From contig NZ_JMQI01000051.1 in assembly GCF_000695625.1 (NCBI RefSeq), forward strand, positions 1 to 64,000: a DNA stretch of 64,000 nucleotides, given 5' to 3'. A program made the position numbers and the translations under genes. Each line of letters starts with the position of its first letter. The first letter of the stretch is position 1. This DNA comes from Amycolatopsis rifamycinica (lineage in GTDB: Bacteria > Actinomycetota > Actinomycetes > Mycobacteriales > Pseudonocardiaceae). This document shows, one piece after another, positions 52,286 through 62,580 of this stretch. Below the pieces are notes generated by a model, which was not told where the DNA came from, made no database searches, and saw nothing but the letters and a program-made list of their open reading frames with translations.

Positions 52286-53683
52286 GTGAACGCTGTTCCA
52301 GACGCTCTTCCCCGCACCGCCGGGGCCCTGCGCGCGGCCGGGTACGAACCGCGCCCGATCGCCCGAGAGATCCACGACAACCTGCTGACCGCCCTCAAGA
52401 ACGGCGAAGACGCGTGGCCCGGCATCGTCGGGTTCTCCCGCACCGTGCTGCCGCAGCTCGAACGCGCGCTGCTGGCCGGCCACGACGTCGTCCTGCTCGG
52501 CGAACGCGGCCAGGGCAAGACCCGCCTGCTGCGCACCCTGGCCGGCCTGCTCGACGAGTGGACGCCCGTCATCGAAGGTGCGGAGCTGGGCGAACACCCG
52601 CTGCAGCCGATCACGCCCGCGTCGATCCGGCGCGCCGCCGAACTCGGCGACGACCTGCCGGTGGCCTGGCGCCACCGCTCCGAGCGCTACACCGAGAAGC
52701 TCGCCACGCCGGACACCTCCGTCGGCGACCTGATCGGCGACGTCGACCCGGTCAAGGTCGCCGAAGGCCGCAGCCTCGGCGACCCGGAGACGATCCACTT
52801 CGGTCTCGTCCCGCGCGCCCACCGCGGCATCGTCGCCATCAACGAGCTGCCCGACCTCGCCGAGCGCATCCAGGTCGCGCTGCTCAACGTGATGGAGGAG
52901 CGCGACATCCAGGTCCGCGGCTACACCCTGCGGCTGCCGCTGGACGTCCTGCTCGTCGCCACCGCGAACCCCGAGGACTACACCAACCGCGGCCGGATCA
53001 TCACCCCGCTGAAGGACCGCTTCGGCGCCGAGATCCGCACCCACTACCCCCTCGACGTCGAGGCCGAGGTCGCCGTCGTCCGGCAGGAGGCGAACCTGGT
53101 CGCCGAAGTCGGTGAGCCGCTGCTGGAAGTCCTCGCCCGGTTCGTCCGGAACCTCCGCGAATCCACGGTGATCGACCAGCGCTCCGGCGTCTCGGCGCGG
53201 TTCGCCGTCGCCGCGGCGGAGACCGTGGCGGCCGCGGCCCTGCGGCGCTCGGCGCTGACCGGGGAGGAGCCCGCCGTGGCGCGCCCGGTCGACCTCGACG
53301 CCGTCCCGGCGGTGCTGCGCGGCAAGATCGAGTTCGAGCCCGGCGAAGAAGGCCGCGAGGTCGAGCACCTCGTGCACCTGCTGCGCCTGGCGATCGCCGA
53401 GACCGCGCGCGACCGGTTCGCCGGCCTCGACCTGCGCCCCCTGGCCGACGCGGTGGGCGAAGGCCACCTGGTCTCCACCGGCGAGCGCGTGCCGGGCAAG
53501 GACGTCCTCGAAGCCCTGCCGGAGCTGCCGGTGCTGCACGAGGTCGCCCGGCGCGCCGGGGTCGCCGCCGACGAGCCCGCCGGGCGGATCGCGGCCGCCG
53601 TCGAACTGGCCCTCGAATCGCTGTTCCTGTCGCGAAGGCTCGCCAAGGACTCCGACGACACGACGACCGTCTACGGCCGATGA
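52286..53683 (+). CDS. AAA+ ATPase, magnesium-chelatase-like (Rv0958-type)
   Basis: This 465-residue AAA+ protein has Walker A LLGERGQGKTRLLR (near 70-83), Walker B GIVAINELPDLAERIQ, sensor 1 VLLVATANPEDYTNRGRIITPLKDRFGAEI, and a C-terminal lid with QRSGVSARFAVAAAE. It resembles the BchI/ChlI subunit and RavA/MoxR-type ATPases, and M. tuberculosis Rv0958. No bacteriochlorophyll genes are present, so true Mg chelation is unlikely. The GTG at 52286 is the first usable start but sits directly after AGGAG, with little spacing. Its stop overlaps the start of the VWA partner (ATGA at 53680-53683). Confidence 0.88.
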   Translation: MNAVPDALPRTAGALRAAGYEPRPIAREIHDNLLTALKNGEDAWPGIVGFSRTVLPQLERALLAGHDVVLLGERGQGKTRLLRTLAGLLDEWTPVIEGAELGEHPLQPITPASIRRAAELGDDLPVAWRHRSERYTEKLATPDTSVGDLIGDVDPVKVAEGRSLGDPETIHFGLVPRAHRGIVAINELPDLAERIQVALLNVMEERDIQVRGYTLRLPLDVLLVATANPEDYTNRGRIITPLKDRFGAEIRTHYPLDVEAEVAVVRQEANLVAEVGEPLLEVLARFVRNLRESTVIDQRSGVSARFAVAAAETVAAAALRRSALTGEEPAVARPVDLDAVPAVLRGKIEFEPGEEGREVEHLVHLLRLAIAETARDRFAGLDLRPLADAVGEGHLVSTGERVPGKDVLEALPELPVLHEVARRAGVAADEPAGRIAAAVELALESLFLSRRLAKDSDDTTTVYGR

Positions 53684-55641
53684 CCGCGGTCCCGCTCCCC
53701 GACGGCTACTCCTACGGCCCGTGGCACGACGGGCCGGACCCGCTGGCACCGCCGGCCGACCTGCGTGACGCGCTCGACGAGATCGGCCGCGACGTCATGG
53801 CCGGCGCTTCCCCGCGGGCCGCGCTGGAAGAGATGCTGCGGCGCGGCACGAACCGCACCGCCGGTCTCGACGAGCTGACCCGGCGGCTGTGGCAGCGCCG
53901 CTCCCGGATCCAGCGGCGCAACCGGCTCGACGGCACCCTGCAGGAGGTCCAGCGGCTCCTGCAGGAGGCCCTCGACGCCGAACGCCGCGAGCTGTTCCCG
54001 GACCCGGACGACGACGCCCGCTTCCGGGAGGCCCAGCTCGACGCGCTGCCACCGGGCACGGCCGCGGCCGTCAACGAGCTGGCGAACTACGACTGGCGGT
54101 CCGAACAGGGCCGGGAGAACTACCAGCAGATCCGGGACCTGCTCGGTCAGGAGCTGATGGAATCCCGGTTCCAGGGCATGAAGCAGGCCCTGCAGAACGC
54201 CGGTCCCGAGGACGTCGAGCGGATCAACGAGATGCTCGGCGACCTCAACGACCTGCTCGAAGCGCACGCTCGCGGCGCCGAGGACATCCAGCAGCGCTTC
54301 GAAGACTTCATGGGCAAGCACGGCGAGTTCTTCCCGGAGAACCCGCGGAACGTCGAGGAGCTGATCGACGCGCTGGCCGAGCGGTCGGCGGCCGCGCAGC
54401 GGATGCTCAACTCGATGTCGGCCGAGCAGCGCGCCGAACTCGCCGAGCTGACCCAACAGGCCTTCGGCGACCCGCGCCTGGCGCAGCAGCTGTCCCGGTT
54501 GGACGGTCAGCTGCGGGCGGCCCGGCCGGGCGAGGACTGGACCGGTTCGGCCCGCTTCCGCGGCAACAACCCGTTGGGCATGGGCGAAGGCGCCCAGGCC
54601 ATGGCCGACCTCGCCGAGCTGGACGCGCTGGCCGAGCAGCTCGGCCAGTCGTACCCCGGCGCGCGGCTGGAGGACATCGACCTGGAGGCGCTCGAGCGCC
54701 AGCTCGGCAAGGACGCGGGCGTCGACGCCCGCCGGCTGGCCGAACTGGAGCGCGAGCTGCGCCGCCAGGGCCTGTTCGAACGGGCCGCCGACGGCTCGCT
54801 CCGGTTGTCGCCCAAGGCGTTGCGGCGCCTCGGCGAGACGGCGCTGTCCGACATCGTGAACGCCCTGCGCGGCAAGACCGGCGAGCGCGAGACCGAATCG
54901 GCGGGCGCCGCCGGCGAACCGACCGGCGCGTCGCGGCCGTGGCGGTTCGGGGACATGCAGCCCTGGGACGTGCCGCGGACCATCCGCAACGCCGTGCTGC
55001 GGTCGGTTTCGGTGGGGGAGCGGAAGGTGCGCCTCGACGTCGAGGACGTCGAAGTGGTCGAGACCGAGCACCGCACCCGCGCGGCGGTCGCGCTGCTGGT
55101 CGACACGTCGTGGTCGATGGTTCAGGAAGGGCGCTGGCTGCCGATGAAGCGCACGGCGCTCGCGCTGCACCAGCTGATCAGCACCCGCTTCCGCAACGAC
55201 GCCCTGCAGCTGATCACGTTCGGCCGCTACGCGCAGTCGGTGGAGCTGCCGGAACTGGTCGGCCTGGAGGGCGCCTGGGAGCAGGGCACCAACGCCCACC
55301 ACGGGCTGCTGCTCGCCGGGCAGCACCTGCGGCGGCACCCGGACGCCCAGCCGGTGGTCCTGATGGTCACCGACGGCGAGCCGACGGCCCACCTGGAACC
55401 CGACGGCGAGGCGGTCTTCGACTACCCGCCGCAGCCCCGGACGCTGCTCAAGACGCTGTCCGAAGTGGACCGGCTGGCCAAGCTGGGCGCGTCGATCTCG
55501 GTGTTCCGCCTGGGCGACGACCCGCGGCTGACGTCGTTCGTCGACCTGATCGCCCGCCGCTCGGGCGGCCGGGTGATCGCCCCGGACCTCGACGGCCTGG
55601 GCGCCGCGGTGGTGGGCGACTACCTGCGCACCCGCCGGTGA
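53680..55641 (+). CDS. VWA domain protein partner of the AAA+ ATPase (Rv0959-type)
   Basis: This 653-residue soluble protein has a long helical N-terminal part (about 20-400; many Glu/Gln/Leu/Arg helices such as RRNRLDGTLQEVQRLLQEAL) and a C-terminal VWA domain (about 450-653). The MIDAS is LVDTSWSMVQEGRW, with the Thr/Asp in VTDGEPTAHL. It is coupled to the ATPase gene by ATGA. Such pairs act like chelatase BchI/BchD or MoxR/VWA systems to remodel a partner. The target is unknown. A strong hairpin follows. Confidence 0.9.
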   Translation: MTAVPLPDGYSYGPWHDGPDPLAPPADLRDALDEIGRDVMAGASPRAALEEMLRRGTNRTAGLDELTRRLWQRRSRIQRRNRLDGTLQEVQRLLQEALDAERRELFPDPDDDARFREAQLDALPPGTAAAVNELANYDWRSEQGRENYQQIRDLLGQELMESRFQGMKQALQNAGPEDVERINEMLGDLNDLLEAHARGAEDIQQRFEDFMGKHGEFFPENPRNVEELIDALAERSAAAQRMLNSMSAEQRAELAELTQQAFGDPRLAQQLSRLDGQLRAARPGEDWTGSARFRGNNPLGMGEGAQAMADLAELDALAEQLGQSYPGARLEDIDLEALERQLGKDAGVDARRLAELERELRRQGLFERAADGSLRLSPKALRRLGETALSDIVNALRGKTGERETESAGAAGEPTGASRPWRFGDMQPWDVPRTIRNAVLRSVSVGERKVRLDVEDVEVVETEHRTRAAVALLVDTSWSMVQEGRWLPMKRTALALHQLISTRFRNDALQLITFGRYAQSVELPELVGLEGAWEQGTNAHHGLLLAGQHLRRHPDAQPVVLMVTDGEPTAHLEPDGEAVFDYPPQPRTLLKTLSEVDRLAKLGASISVFRLGDDPRLTSFVDLIARRSGGRVIAPDLDGLGAAVVGDYLRTRR

Positions 55642-55645
55642 CCCG

Positions 55646-55679
55646 GAGCGGCGCTCACCCGGCCGGGTGAGCGCCGCTC
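55646..55679 (+). terminator. Hairpin after the VWA gene
   Basis: A perfect 15-bp stem, GAGCGGCGCTCACCC (55646-55660) with its complement (55665-55679), has loop GGCC. It begins 5 bp after the VWA stop. There is no T tract, but its stability suggests termination before mshC. Confidence 0.8.
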
Positions 55680-55780
55680 AGCCGGCGGCGTGGCCGGTGC
55701 GGGCCGTCGAAACGTACGCGCGGGTACGGCTCGTCCCACCGGTCGGGAAGGCCCGAGCCACCAGCCCTTACAGTCGAGGT

Positions 55781-57019
55781 ATGCAGACTTGGTCATCGGT
55801 CGACGTGCCCCGCATCCCCGGCACCCCCCGCCCGCTGCGGCTCCACGACACGGCCACCGGGCAGATCCGCCCGACCGCGCCCGGCGCCACCGCCCGGATG
55901 TACGTCTGCGGCATCACGCCCTACGACGCGACGCATCTGGGGCACGCCGCGACGTACCTCGCCTTCGACCTGGTGAACCGCGTCTGGCGGGACAACGGGC
56001 ACGACGTCCACTACGTGCAGAACGTCACCGACATCGACGAGCCGCTGCTGGAGCGGGCCGCGCGCGACCAGGACGACTGGGTCGTGCTGGGCATGCGGGA
56101 GACGGCGCTGTTCCGCGAGGACATGACCGCGCTGCGGGTCCTCCCGCCGAAGCAGTTCGTCGGCGCGGTGGAGAGCATCCCGGAGATCGTCGAGGTCATC
56201 GCGAAACTGCTGGCCAACGGGGCCGCGTACCGGGCAGACGACCCGGAGTTCCCCGACGTCTACTTCGACCACTCCGCGACCGGCAAATTCGGTTATGAGT
56301 CGAACTACGACGAGCCGACCATGCGGAAGTTCTTCGCCGAGCGCGGCGGCGACCCCGACCGCGCCGGCAAGCGCCACCCGCTGGACGCGCTGCTCTGGCG
56401 CGTGGCCCGCGAGGGCGAGCCGTCGTGGGAGTCCGAGCTCGGCGCGGGCCGGCCGGGCTGGCACATCGAGTGCAGCGCGATCGCGGTCAACCGGCTGGGC
56501 CTCGGCTTCGACCTGCAGGGCGGCGGCTCGGACCTGATCTTCCCGCACCACGAGTACAGCGCCGCCCACGCCGAAGCCGTCGCCAAGGACGGTCCGTTCG
56601 CCCGCCACTACGTGCACGCCGGCATGATCGGTCTCGACGGCGAGAAGATGTCGAAGTCGCGGGGCAACCTCGTGTTCGTCTCGCGGCTGCGGGCCGACCA
56701 GGTCGACCCGGGCGCGATCCGGCTGGCGCTGTTCGCCGGCCACTACCGCGAAGACCGCCCCTGGACGGCCCAGCTGCTGGCCGACGCCGAAGCCCGGCTC
56801 GCGCGCTGGCGGGAAGCCGTCTCGCTGTCCACCGGACCGGTGGCGGAGGACACCGTCACGCGGCTGCGCGACCACCTGTCCGACGACCTCGACACGCCGA
56901 AGGCCCTGGCGGCGATCGACGCGTGGGCGAACGAGGCCCTGCGCCGCGACGGCACCGACCCGACGGCGCCGGCCCTGATCCGCGACGCCGTCGACGCGCT
57001 CCTCGGCATCGCCCTCTGA
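55781..57019 (+). CDS. mshC: L-cysteine:GlcN-Ins ligase of mycothiol biosynthesis
   Basis: This 412-residue class I aminoacyl-tRNA-synthetase-like ligase joins cysteine to glucosaminyl-inositol. The HIGH-type motif is HLGH (52-55) and KMSKS lies at 289-293. The zinc ligands Cys43 (YVCGITPYDA), Cys231 (GWHIECSA) and His256 (FPHHEYS) fall at the positions I recall for mycobacterial MshC. It is distinguished from CysS by its short length and by the start RPLRLHDTATGQIRPT. ATG 55781 is the only start giving that N-terminus. It shares the window with egtABCD, so the cell should make both mycothiol and ergothioneine. Confidence 0.95.
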   Translation: MQTWSSVDVPRIPGTPRPLRLHDTATGQIRPTAPGATARMYVCGITPYDATHLGHAATYLAFDLVNRVWRDNGHDVHYVQNVTDIDEPLLERAARDQDDWVVLGMRETALFREDMTALRVLPPKQFVGAVESIPEIVEVIAKLLANGAAYRADDPEFPDVYFDHSATGKFGYESNYDEPTMRKFFAERGGDPDRAGKRHPLDALLWRVAREGEPSWESELGAGRPGWHIECSAIAVNRLGLGFDLQGGGSDLIFPHHEYSAAHAEAVAKDGPFARHYVHAGMIGLDGEKMSKSRGNLVFVSRLRADQVDPGAIRLALFAGHYREDRPWTAQLLADAEARLARWREAVSLSTGPVAEDTVTRLRDHLSDDLDTPKALAAIDAWANEALRRDGTDPTAPALIRDAVDALLGIAL

Positions 57020-57025
57020 CGACCG

Positions 57026-57055
57026 GAAGGGCACTTTCACGGGAAAGTGCCCTTC
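57026..57055. terminator. Terminator palindrome after mshC
   Basis: A 13-bp perfect stem, GAAGGGCACTTTC (57026-57038) with its complement (57043-57055), has loop ACGG. It lies between the convergent mshC and ABC-F genes. The core GCACTTTCACGGGAAAGTGC differs by one base from the palindrome at 40453-40472. Confidence 0.88.
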
Positions 57056-57070
57056 GGGTCGGATCACGGG

Positions 57071-58702
<1,632 letters not shown>

Positions 58703-58857
58703 GTGCGATCACCGAGCCCTGGGGAAGAAAGCGGGTATCCCAGCCGGGCGTCGTGGCACGCGGGAGCGTCGGCTCGACCGGGTGCCGCCTCAAGCGGGAT
58801 GGGCGCGGTTCAGTTCCTCATAGTGGAACCAGGTTAACGCAACAGCTGTAGAGTTAG
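58703..58857 (-). promoter_or_regulatory. Upstream leader region of the ABC-F gene
   Basis: This 155-bp gap is AT-richer at its marR side. It includes ACAGCTGT palindromic sequence (58842-58849) and a minus-strand TTGACT at 58861-58856 that could be a -35 element, although the matching -10 is weak. Many ABC-F genes have attenuator leaders here; I found no convincing leader peptide or antiterminator pair. Confidence 0.35.
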
Positions 58858-59367
58858 TCAACCGGTTATGACCTGGGTCACATCGGGAAGCGTGTGAGTC
58901 GACCGTTCGGCCGCCGCCGTCCCGTCGGTGAGGAACTCGAGCAGCGCCGTCAGCTGGCGGCGGTCGAAGCGGGCGAGGCGCTCGCCGACGAACCGGGCCA
59001 TCGGCGCGTACAGCTCGGCGAGCTCGGCCATCCGGTCGGGCAGCGGCCGTACGACGAGCCGGCGACGGTCCGCAGGGGCGGGGGCCCGCTCGGCGAGCCG
59101 GTGCCGTTCCATCCGGTCGAGCAGCCGGGTGAACGCGCCCGTGCTCATCCCGAGCAGCCGGGCGAGCTCGGACGGGGAGTCGCTGACGCCGCCGTGGAGC
59201 AGGTGCAGGCAGTGCAGCTCGGTCGGGGTGACGCCCATCCGCTCGGCGACCGCCGCGTGGAAGAGCGCGGTCGAACCCACGAACCGGGGGACGGCGAGAG
59301 CGGCGGCGGTGGCGAGTTCGCGCTGGTCGGGCAAGGTCCATCCAAGGCTCTGTGACGACGCAGTCAC
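58858..59367 (-). CDS. MarR family transcriptional regulator
   Basis: This protein of about 169 residues has the MarR winged helix: LATAAALAVPRFVGSTALFHAAVAERMGVTPTELHCLHLL-type helices, LARLLGMSTGAFTRLLDRMERHRLAER for the recognition helix, and a wing with DRRRLVVRPLPDR. The start is uncertain: GTG 59367 (VTASSQSLG) is the best available, and the fold begins a few residues later. It is divergent from the ArsR-type gene at 59469, with a consensus promoter between them, and lies upstream of the ABC-F gene. Control of either neighbour is plausible. Confidence 0.82.
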   Translation of the reverse strand: MTASSQSLGWTLPDQRELATAAALAVPRFVGSTALFHAAVAERMGVTPTELHCLHLLHGGVSDSPSELARLLGMSTGAFTRLLDRMERHRLAERAPAPADRRRLVVRPLPDRMAELAELYAPMARFVGERLARFDRRQLTALLEFLTDGTAAAERSTHTLPDVTQVITG

Positions 59368-59409
59368 TGCTCCGGGCAGTCGCTGCGTCGCAAACGATAG
59401 TGGATGCGG

Positions 59410-59467
59410 TTGACAAACCCGCGAGCGGGACCAACTATGAAAGAAGACTTTCAAAAGAATTCTTTCA
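59410..59467 (+). promoter_or_regulatory. Promoter and operator of the ArsR-MFS operon
   Basis: A -35 TTGACA (59410-59415), 17 bases, and -10 AACTAT (59433-59438) lie before the ArsR gene. Directly on the expected transcription start is TGAAAG-AAGA-CTTTCA (59438-59453), followed by the palindrome AAAGAATTCTTT (59454-59465). This AT-rich dyad pair is unlike the surrounding DNA and fits binding of a winged-helix repressor. The leader would be very short. Confidence 0.7.
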
Positions 59468-59468
59468 G

Positions 59469-60068
59469 ATGGGACGATCGATGGCCGAGCTGCCGCCGCG
59501 CAAGCGGATCGAAGACGTCGAGCTGCTGCGCGCGCTGGCCCACCCCCTGCGGTCCGCGCTGCTGAACCACCTGACGGCCGTCGGCCCGCGCACCGCGAGC
59601 GAGTGCGCCGAAGCGGTCGGGTCGACCGCGTCCAACTGCAGCTGGCACCTGCGCCAGCTCGCGCAGTACGGCCTGGTCGAGCGGGCCGAGGGGGAGGACG
59701 GTCGCGAACGGCCGTGGCGCGCCCGCCAGGTCGGCCTCGAGATGGGGGAGCTGGCCGACGACCCGGCCCGCCGGGCCGCCCAGCTGGGCGTGGTCGGTGC
59801 GCAGCTGACCCACGAGCAGGAGCTCACCCAGCGGTACCTGGACTCCCTCGACGGCCTCGACCCGGCCTGGCGCGCCGCGACCGGGCTGTCGGCCTACGCC
59901 CTGCGCGTGACCCCGGAGGAGCTGACGCGGCTGACCGAAGAGATCGACGCGCTGCTCCGCCCGTACGTCGGCGCCATCCGGGGCGACGCCCCCGCCGGTG
60001 CGCGCTCGGTCCACGTCGGCCTGCGCGCGTTCCCGCGCATCGAACACTCGGGGAAGGCGGAGGAATGA
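59469..60068 (+). CDS. ArsR-like winged-helix transcriptional regulator
   Basis: This 199-residue protein has an ArsR/helix-turn-helix domain at about residues 12-85: DVELLRALAHPLRSALLNHLTA, PRTASECAEAVGSTASNCSWHLRQLAQYGLVER. A longer C-terminal helical part holds TGLSAYALRVTPEELTRLTEEIDALL, as in regulators paired with MFS exporters. There is no ArsR metal-binding Cys motif. The start is ATG 59469 or ATG 59481; neither has a strong ribosome site. Its stop overlaps the MFS start (ATGA at 60065-60068), so it probably represses its own two-gene operon through the site at 59438-59465. Confidence 0.88.
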   Translation: MGRSMAELPPRKRIEDVELLRALAHPLRSALLNHLTAVGPRTASECAEAVGSTASNCSWHLRQLAQYGLVERAEGEDGRERPWRARQVGLEMGELADDPARRAAQLGVVGAQLTHEQELTQRYLDSLDGLDPAWRAATGLSAYALRVTPEELTRLTEEIDALLRPYVGAIRGDAPAGARSVHVGLRAFPRIEHSGKAEE

Positions 60069-61303
60069 AACAGCTGCTGGGGGTGCCGGCGTTCGCGCGG
60101 CTGTGGGTGGCCGCGTTCTTCGGCGAGACGGCCGAGTGGATGCTGCAGGTCGCGTTGCCGATCTACGTCTTCCAGCGCACCGGCTCCGCCGCGACGACGG
60201 CGCTGAGCATCGTGCTCGGCCTGCTGCCCGCGGTGCTGCTGAGCCCGGTGGCCGGCGTCGTCGCCGACCGCTGGAACCGCCGCGCGGTGTTGTTCGGCGT
60301 CTGTTGCGGGCTCGCCGTGGTGGCGCTCCCGCTGCTGGCCGAGCCCGGCGTCCCCGTGGTGTACGCGGTGATGGCCGCCCAGGCGGCGCTCGCGTCGGTG
60401 TTCGAGCCGGCGCGCAACGCGCTCGTCCCGGAGCTGGTCGGCGTCGCGGACGTCACGGCGGCGAACGGGCTGATGAGCGTGAACGGCAGCGTCGCGCGCC
60501 TGGCCGGTGGCTGGGCGGGCGGCGCCCTGCTCGGCTTCGGCGGGCTCGCCGACGTCATCACCGGCTACCTGGCCATCCTCGCGGTGGCCGCGGCGCTGCT
60601 GGCCAAGCCGTTCCGCCGGGTCGCCGCCCCGGCGCCGGCGTCCGCGCGGGAACCGGTGGTGCGGGCCTGGCTCGACGGCCTGCGCGAGCTGACCCGCAAC
60701 CGGCGCCTGCGGCGCACCGGGCTCGCCCTGGTGGGCACGGCGCTGGCGCAGGGCATGTTCCTGGTGCTGTTCGTGGTCTACGTCCTGGACGTGCTCGGCG
60801 GCAGCGAAGCCGACGCCGGCCTGCTGCGGGGCGTGCAGGCGCTCGGCGGGCTGGCCGCCGGCTTCGCACTGGCCACGGTGGCGCGGCGGGTCGCGCCGGC
60901 CGCCCTGCTCGGCTGGGGCGCCCTCACCCTCGGCCTCCTGTCCGCGGTGATCTGGAACCTCTCGCTGGTCACCACCGCGTTGGGCGTGTACGTCGGGCTG
61001 TTCGTCGTGGCCGGCGCACCGGGCGTGGTGGCCGGCGCCGGGGTGCTGTCGGAGATCCAGAGCGCGGTCGCGCCCGAGCGCGCCGGCCGGGTGCTGAGCA
61101 CGGCGTTCGCCGTCGTGGCGACCGGCACGACGGCCGGCGCGCTGCTGGCGGGCACGCTCGTCGCCACGACCGGGCCCGCCGTGCTGCTGAACGTCCAGGC
61201 CGGCGTCTACGTCCTCGCCGGGCTCGTGATGCTGCTCCCGCGCCGGGGGTGCACCCGGCAGTTGGTGTGGAGGTACCGGGCGGCCCCGTCGGCGAAGTCG
61301 TAG
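60065..61303 (+). CDS. MFS exporter coupled to the ArsR regulator
   Basis: This 412-residue permease has eleven or twelve helices, starting FARLWVAAFFGETAEWMLQVALPIYVFQ, and the loop motif GVVADRWNRRAVL. It is of the macrolide/enterobactin-type exporter group (MFS_3), whose genes commonly sit behind ArsR-type regulators. The last 30 residues (RGCTRQLVWRYRAAPSAKS) do not look like the family and run antisense over the end of the serine-hydrolase gene, a 97-bp overlap; a lost stop or a small frameshift near 61250 is possible. Confidence 0.87.
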   Translation: MKQLLGVPAFARLWVAAFFGETAEWMLQVALPIYVFQRTGSAATTALSIVLGLLPAVLLSPVAGVVADRWNRRAVLFGVCCGLAVVALPLLAEPGVPVVYAVMAAQAALASVFEPARNALVPELVGVADVTAANGLMSVNGSVARLAGGWAGGALLGFGGLADVITGYLAILAVAAALLAKPFRRVAAPAPASAREPVVRAWLDGLRELTRNRRLRRTGLALVGTALAQGMFLVLFVVYVLDVLGGSEADAGLLRGVQALGGLAAGFALATVARRVAPAALLGWGALTLGLLSAVIWNLSLVTTALGVYVGLFVVAGAPGVVAGAGVLSEIQSAVAPERAGRVLSTAFAVVATGTTAGALLAGTLVATTGPAVLLNVQAGVYVLAGLVMLLPRRGCTRQLVWRYRAAPSAKS

Positions 61304-62580
61304 ATCGCGACCGTCTGCGTGTCTTCGAGGGGGTCGTCCGAGGGCATCAGGAACTGCGTCGGGCTCACCGGCAGCAGGTCGTACCGCAGGCGGCCGGGTC
61401 TGCCGAGGAACTCCGCCTGCATCGGGTCGAGGTCCAGCGTCAGGTGCAGCGTGCCGCCGTCGGCGGAGACCTCGTACCGGGTGCCCGGCCGCTCGTACAC
61501 ACCCTCGTACCTCGGCAGGTCGAGCGGCAGAGCGGGATCCGGCTTCGGCAGTTCCTGGGCGGTGCCCAGGATTTCGCGGAACACCCTGCGCGCGAAGCTT
61601 TCGCGCGGTCCGCCGTTGGTCAGCACGACCACCGCGGTGTCCGAGTCCGGCAGGATCCGCAGCCGGGCGTTCTGGCCGATCGTGCTGCCGTCGGAGGCGT
61701 ACACGGTTTCGCCGTTCCAGTCACCGGCGATGAGGCCGAGCGCCCAGTCCGGCCCGAACATGAAGGGATCCGGGATCGGCACGCGCGACCGCGTCATCTC
61801 GCGGACGCCGGCCGCCGACACGATCCGCCTGCCGCCGGGCGCGATCCCCGCGTCGAGCAGCACGTGCGCCAGCGTGAGCACGTCCCGGACGGTCGACGTG
61901 ATGCCGCCGCCGGGGCCGAACGCCCGGGGCAGGTGGTCGATCGGGGTGACGATCGGGCCTTCGGCGGGGGACCGGATCAGGTGCCCGGTCGCGGCGCGGG
62001 TCCGGTCCACCCGGCCGGGACGGCTGTTCGTGCTCGTCAGGCCCAGGGGCGTGAAGAGCCGGTCGCGCATGACGTCGTCCCAGCCCTCCCCGTCGAGGAC
62101 CTCCATGATCCGGGCGAGGATCGCGTAGCCCAGCGCCGCGCTGTAGCCGTGGGTGTGGCCCAGCGGGAAGACCTGGGGTGCGTCGGCGATGTTCGCGACC
62201 ATGCGCTCGTGGACGTCGTCGTCTTCGCCGGGGTCGCCGTAGGCCTCTTCGATGCCGTTGGTGTGGTTGAGCAGGTGCCGCGCGGTGACCTTCGCGGTCG
62301 TCTCCGGATCGGCCACCGCGAACTCCGGGAGGTAGGTCCGGATCGGCGCGTCCAGGTCGGCCTTGCCCTCGTCGACCAGTTGCAGGAAGGCCAGGGCGGT
62401 CCACGTCTTCGTCAGGGAACCGCACTGGTAGACGGTGTCCGTGGTCGCCGGCTCGCCGGTTTCGACGTTCTTGACGCCGACGGCGAACTCGGTGATCTTC
62501 CCGTCGCGGAGCACGCCGACGGCCGCGCTCGGGATGCCGTACTCGGCCAGCAGCGCCGTGACGCGCTCCTGGAGCGTCAT
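61207..62580 (-). CDS. Serine hydrolase of the beta-lactamase/esterase (class C-like) family
   Basis: This 457-residue protein has catalytic SLTK in VYQCGSLTKTWTAL (Ser nucleophile and Lys, near residues 55-58) and YSA in GYSAALGY, where beta-lactamases have YxN. A C-terminal beta-barrel domain starts at about 340 (YEGVYERPGTRYEVS). There is no signal peptide, so it is cytosolic and more likely an esterase or D-amino-peptidase-like enzyme than a true beta-lactamase. ATG 62580 overlaps the stop of the small upstream gene (62577-62580). Its 3' end overlaps the convergent MFS gene. Confidence 0.87.
   Translation of the reverse strand: MTLQERVTALLAEYGIPSAAVGVLRDGKITEFAVGVKNVETGEPATTDTVYQCGSLTKTWTALAFLQLVDEGKADLDAPIRTYLPEFAVADPETTAKVTARHLLNHTNGIEEAYGDPGEDDDVHERMVANIADAPQVFPLGHTHGYSAALGYAILARIMEVLDGEGWDDVMRDRLFTPLGLTSTNSRPGRVDRTRAATGHLIRSPAEGPIVTPIDHLPRAFGPGGGITSTVRDVLTLAHVLLDAGIAPGGRRIVSAAGVREMTRSRVPIPDPFMFGPDWALGLIAGDWNGETVYASDGSTIGQNARLRILPDSDTAVVVLTNGGPRESFARRVFREILGTAQELPKPDPALPLDLPRYEGVYERPGTRYEVSADGGTLHLTLDLDPMQAEFLGRPGRLRYDLLPVSPTQFLMPSDDPLEDTQTVAIYDFADGAARYLHTNCRVHPRRGSSITSPART

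Noticed and set aside
52286..55641. Functional magnesium chelatase for chlorophyll
   Set aside because: Only the AAA+ and VWA subunits are present and no pigment genes are nearby. The pair is the Rv0958/Rv0959 type found in non-photosynthetic actinobacteria.
58810..58821. Three-codon frame ATG-AGG-AAC-TGA as a leader peptide for the ABC-F gene
   Set aside because: Too short and without a ribosome site or a clear attenuator hairpin; likely chance.
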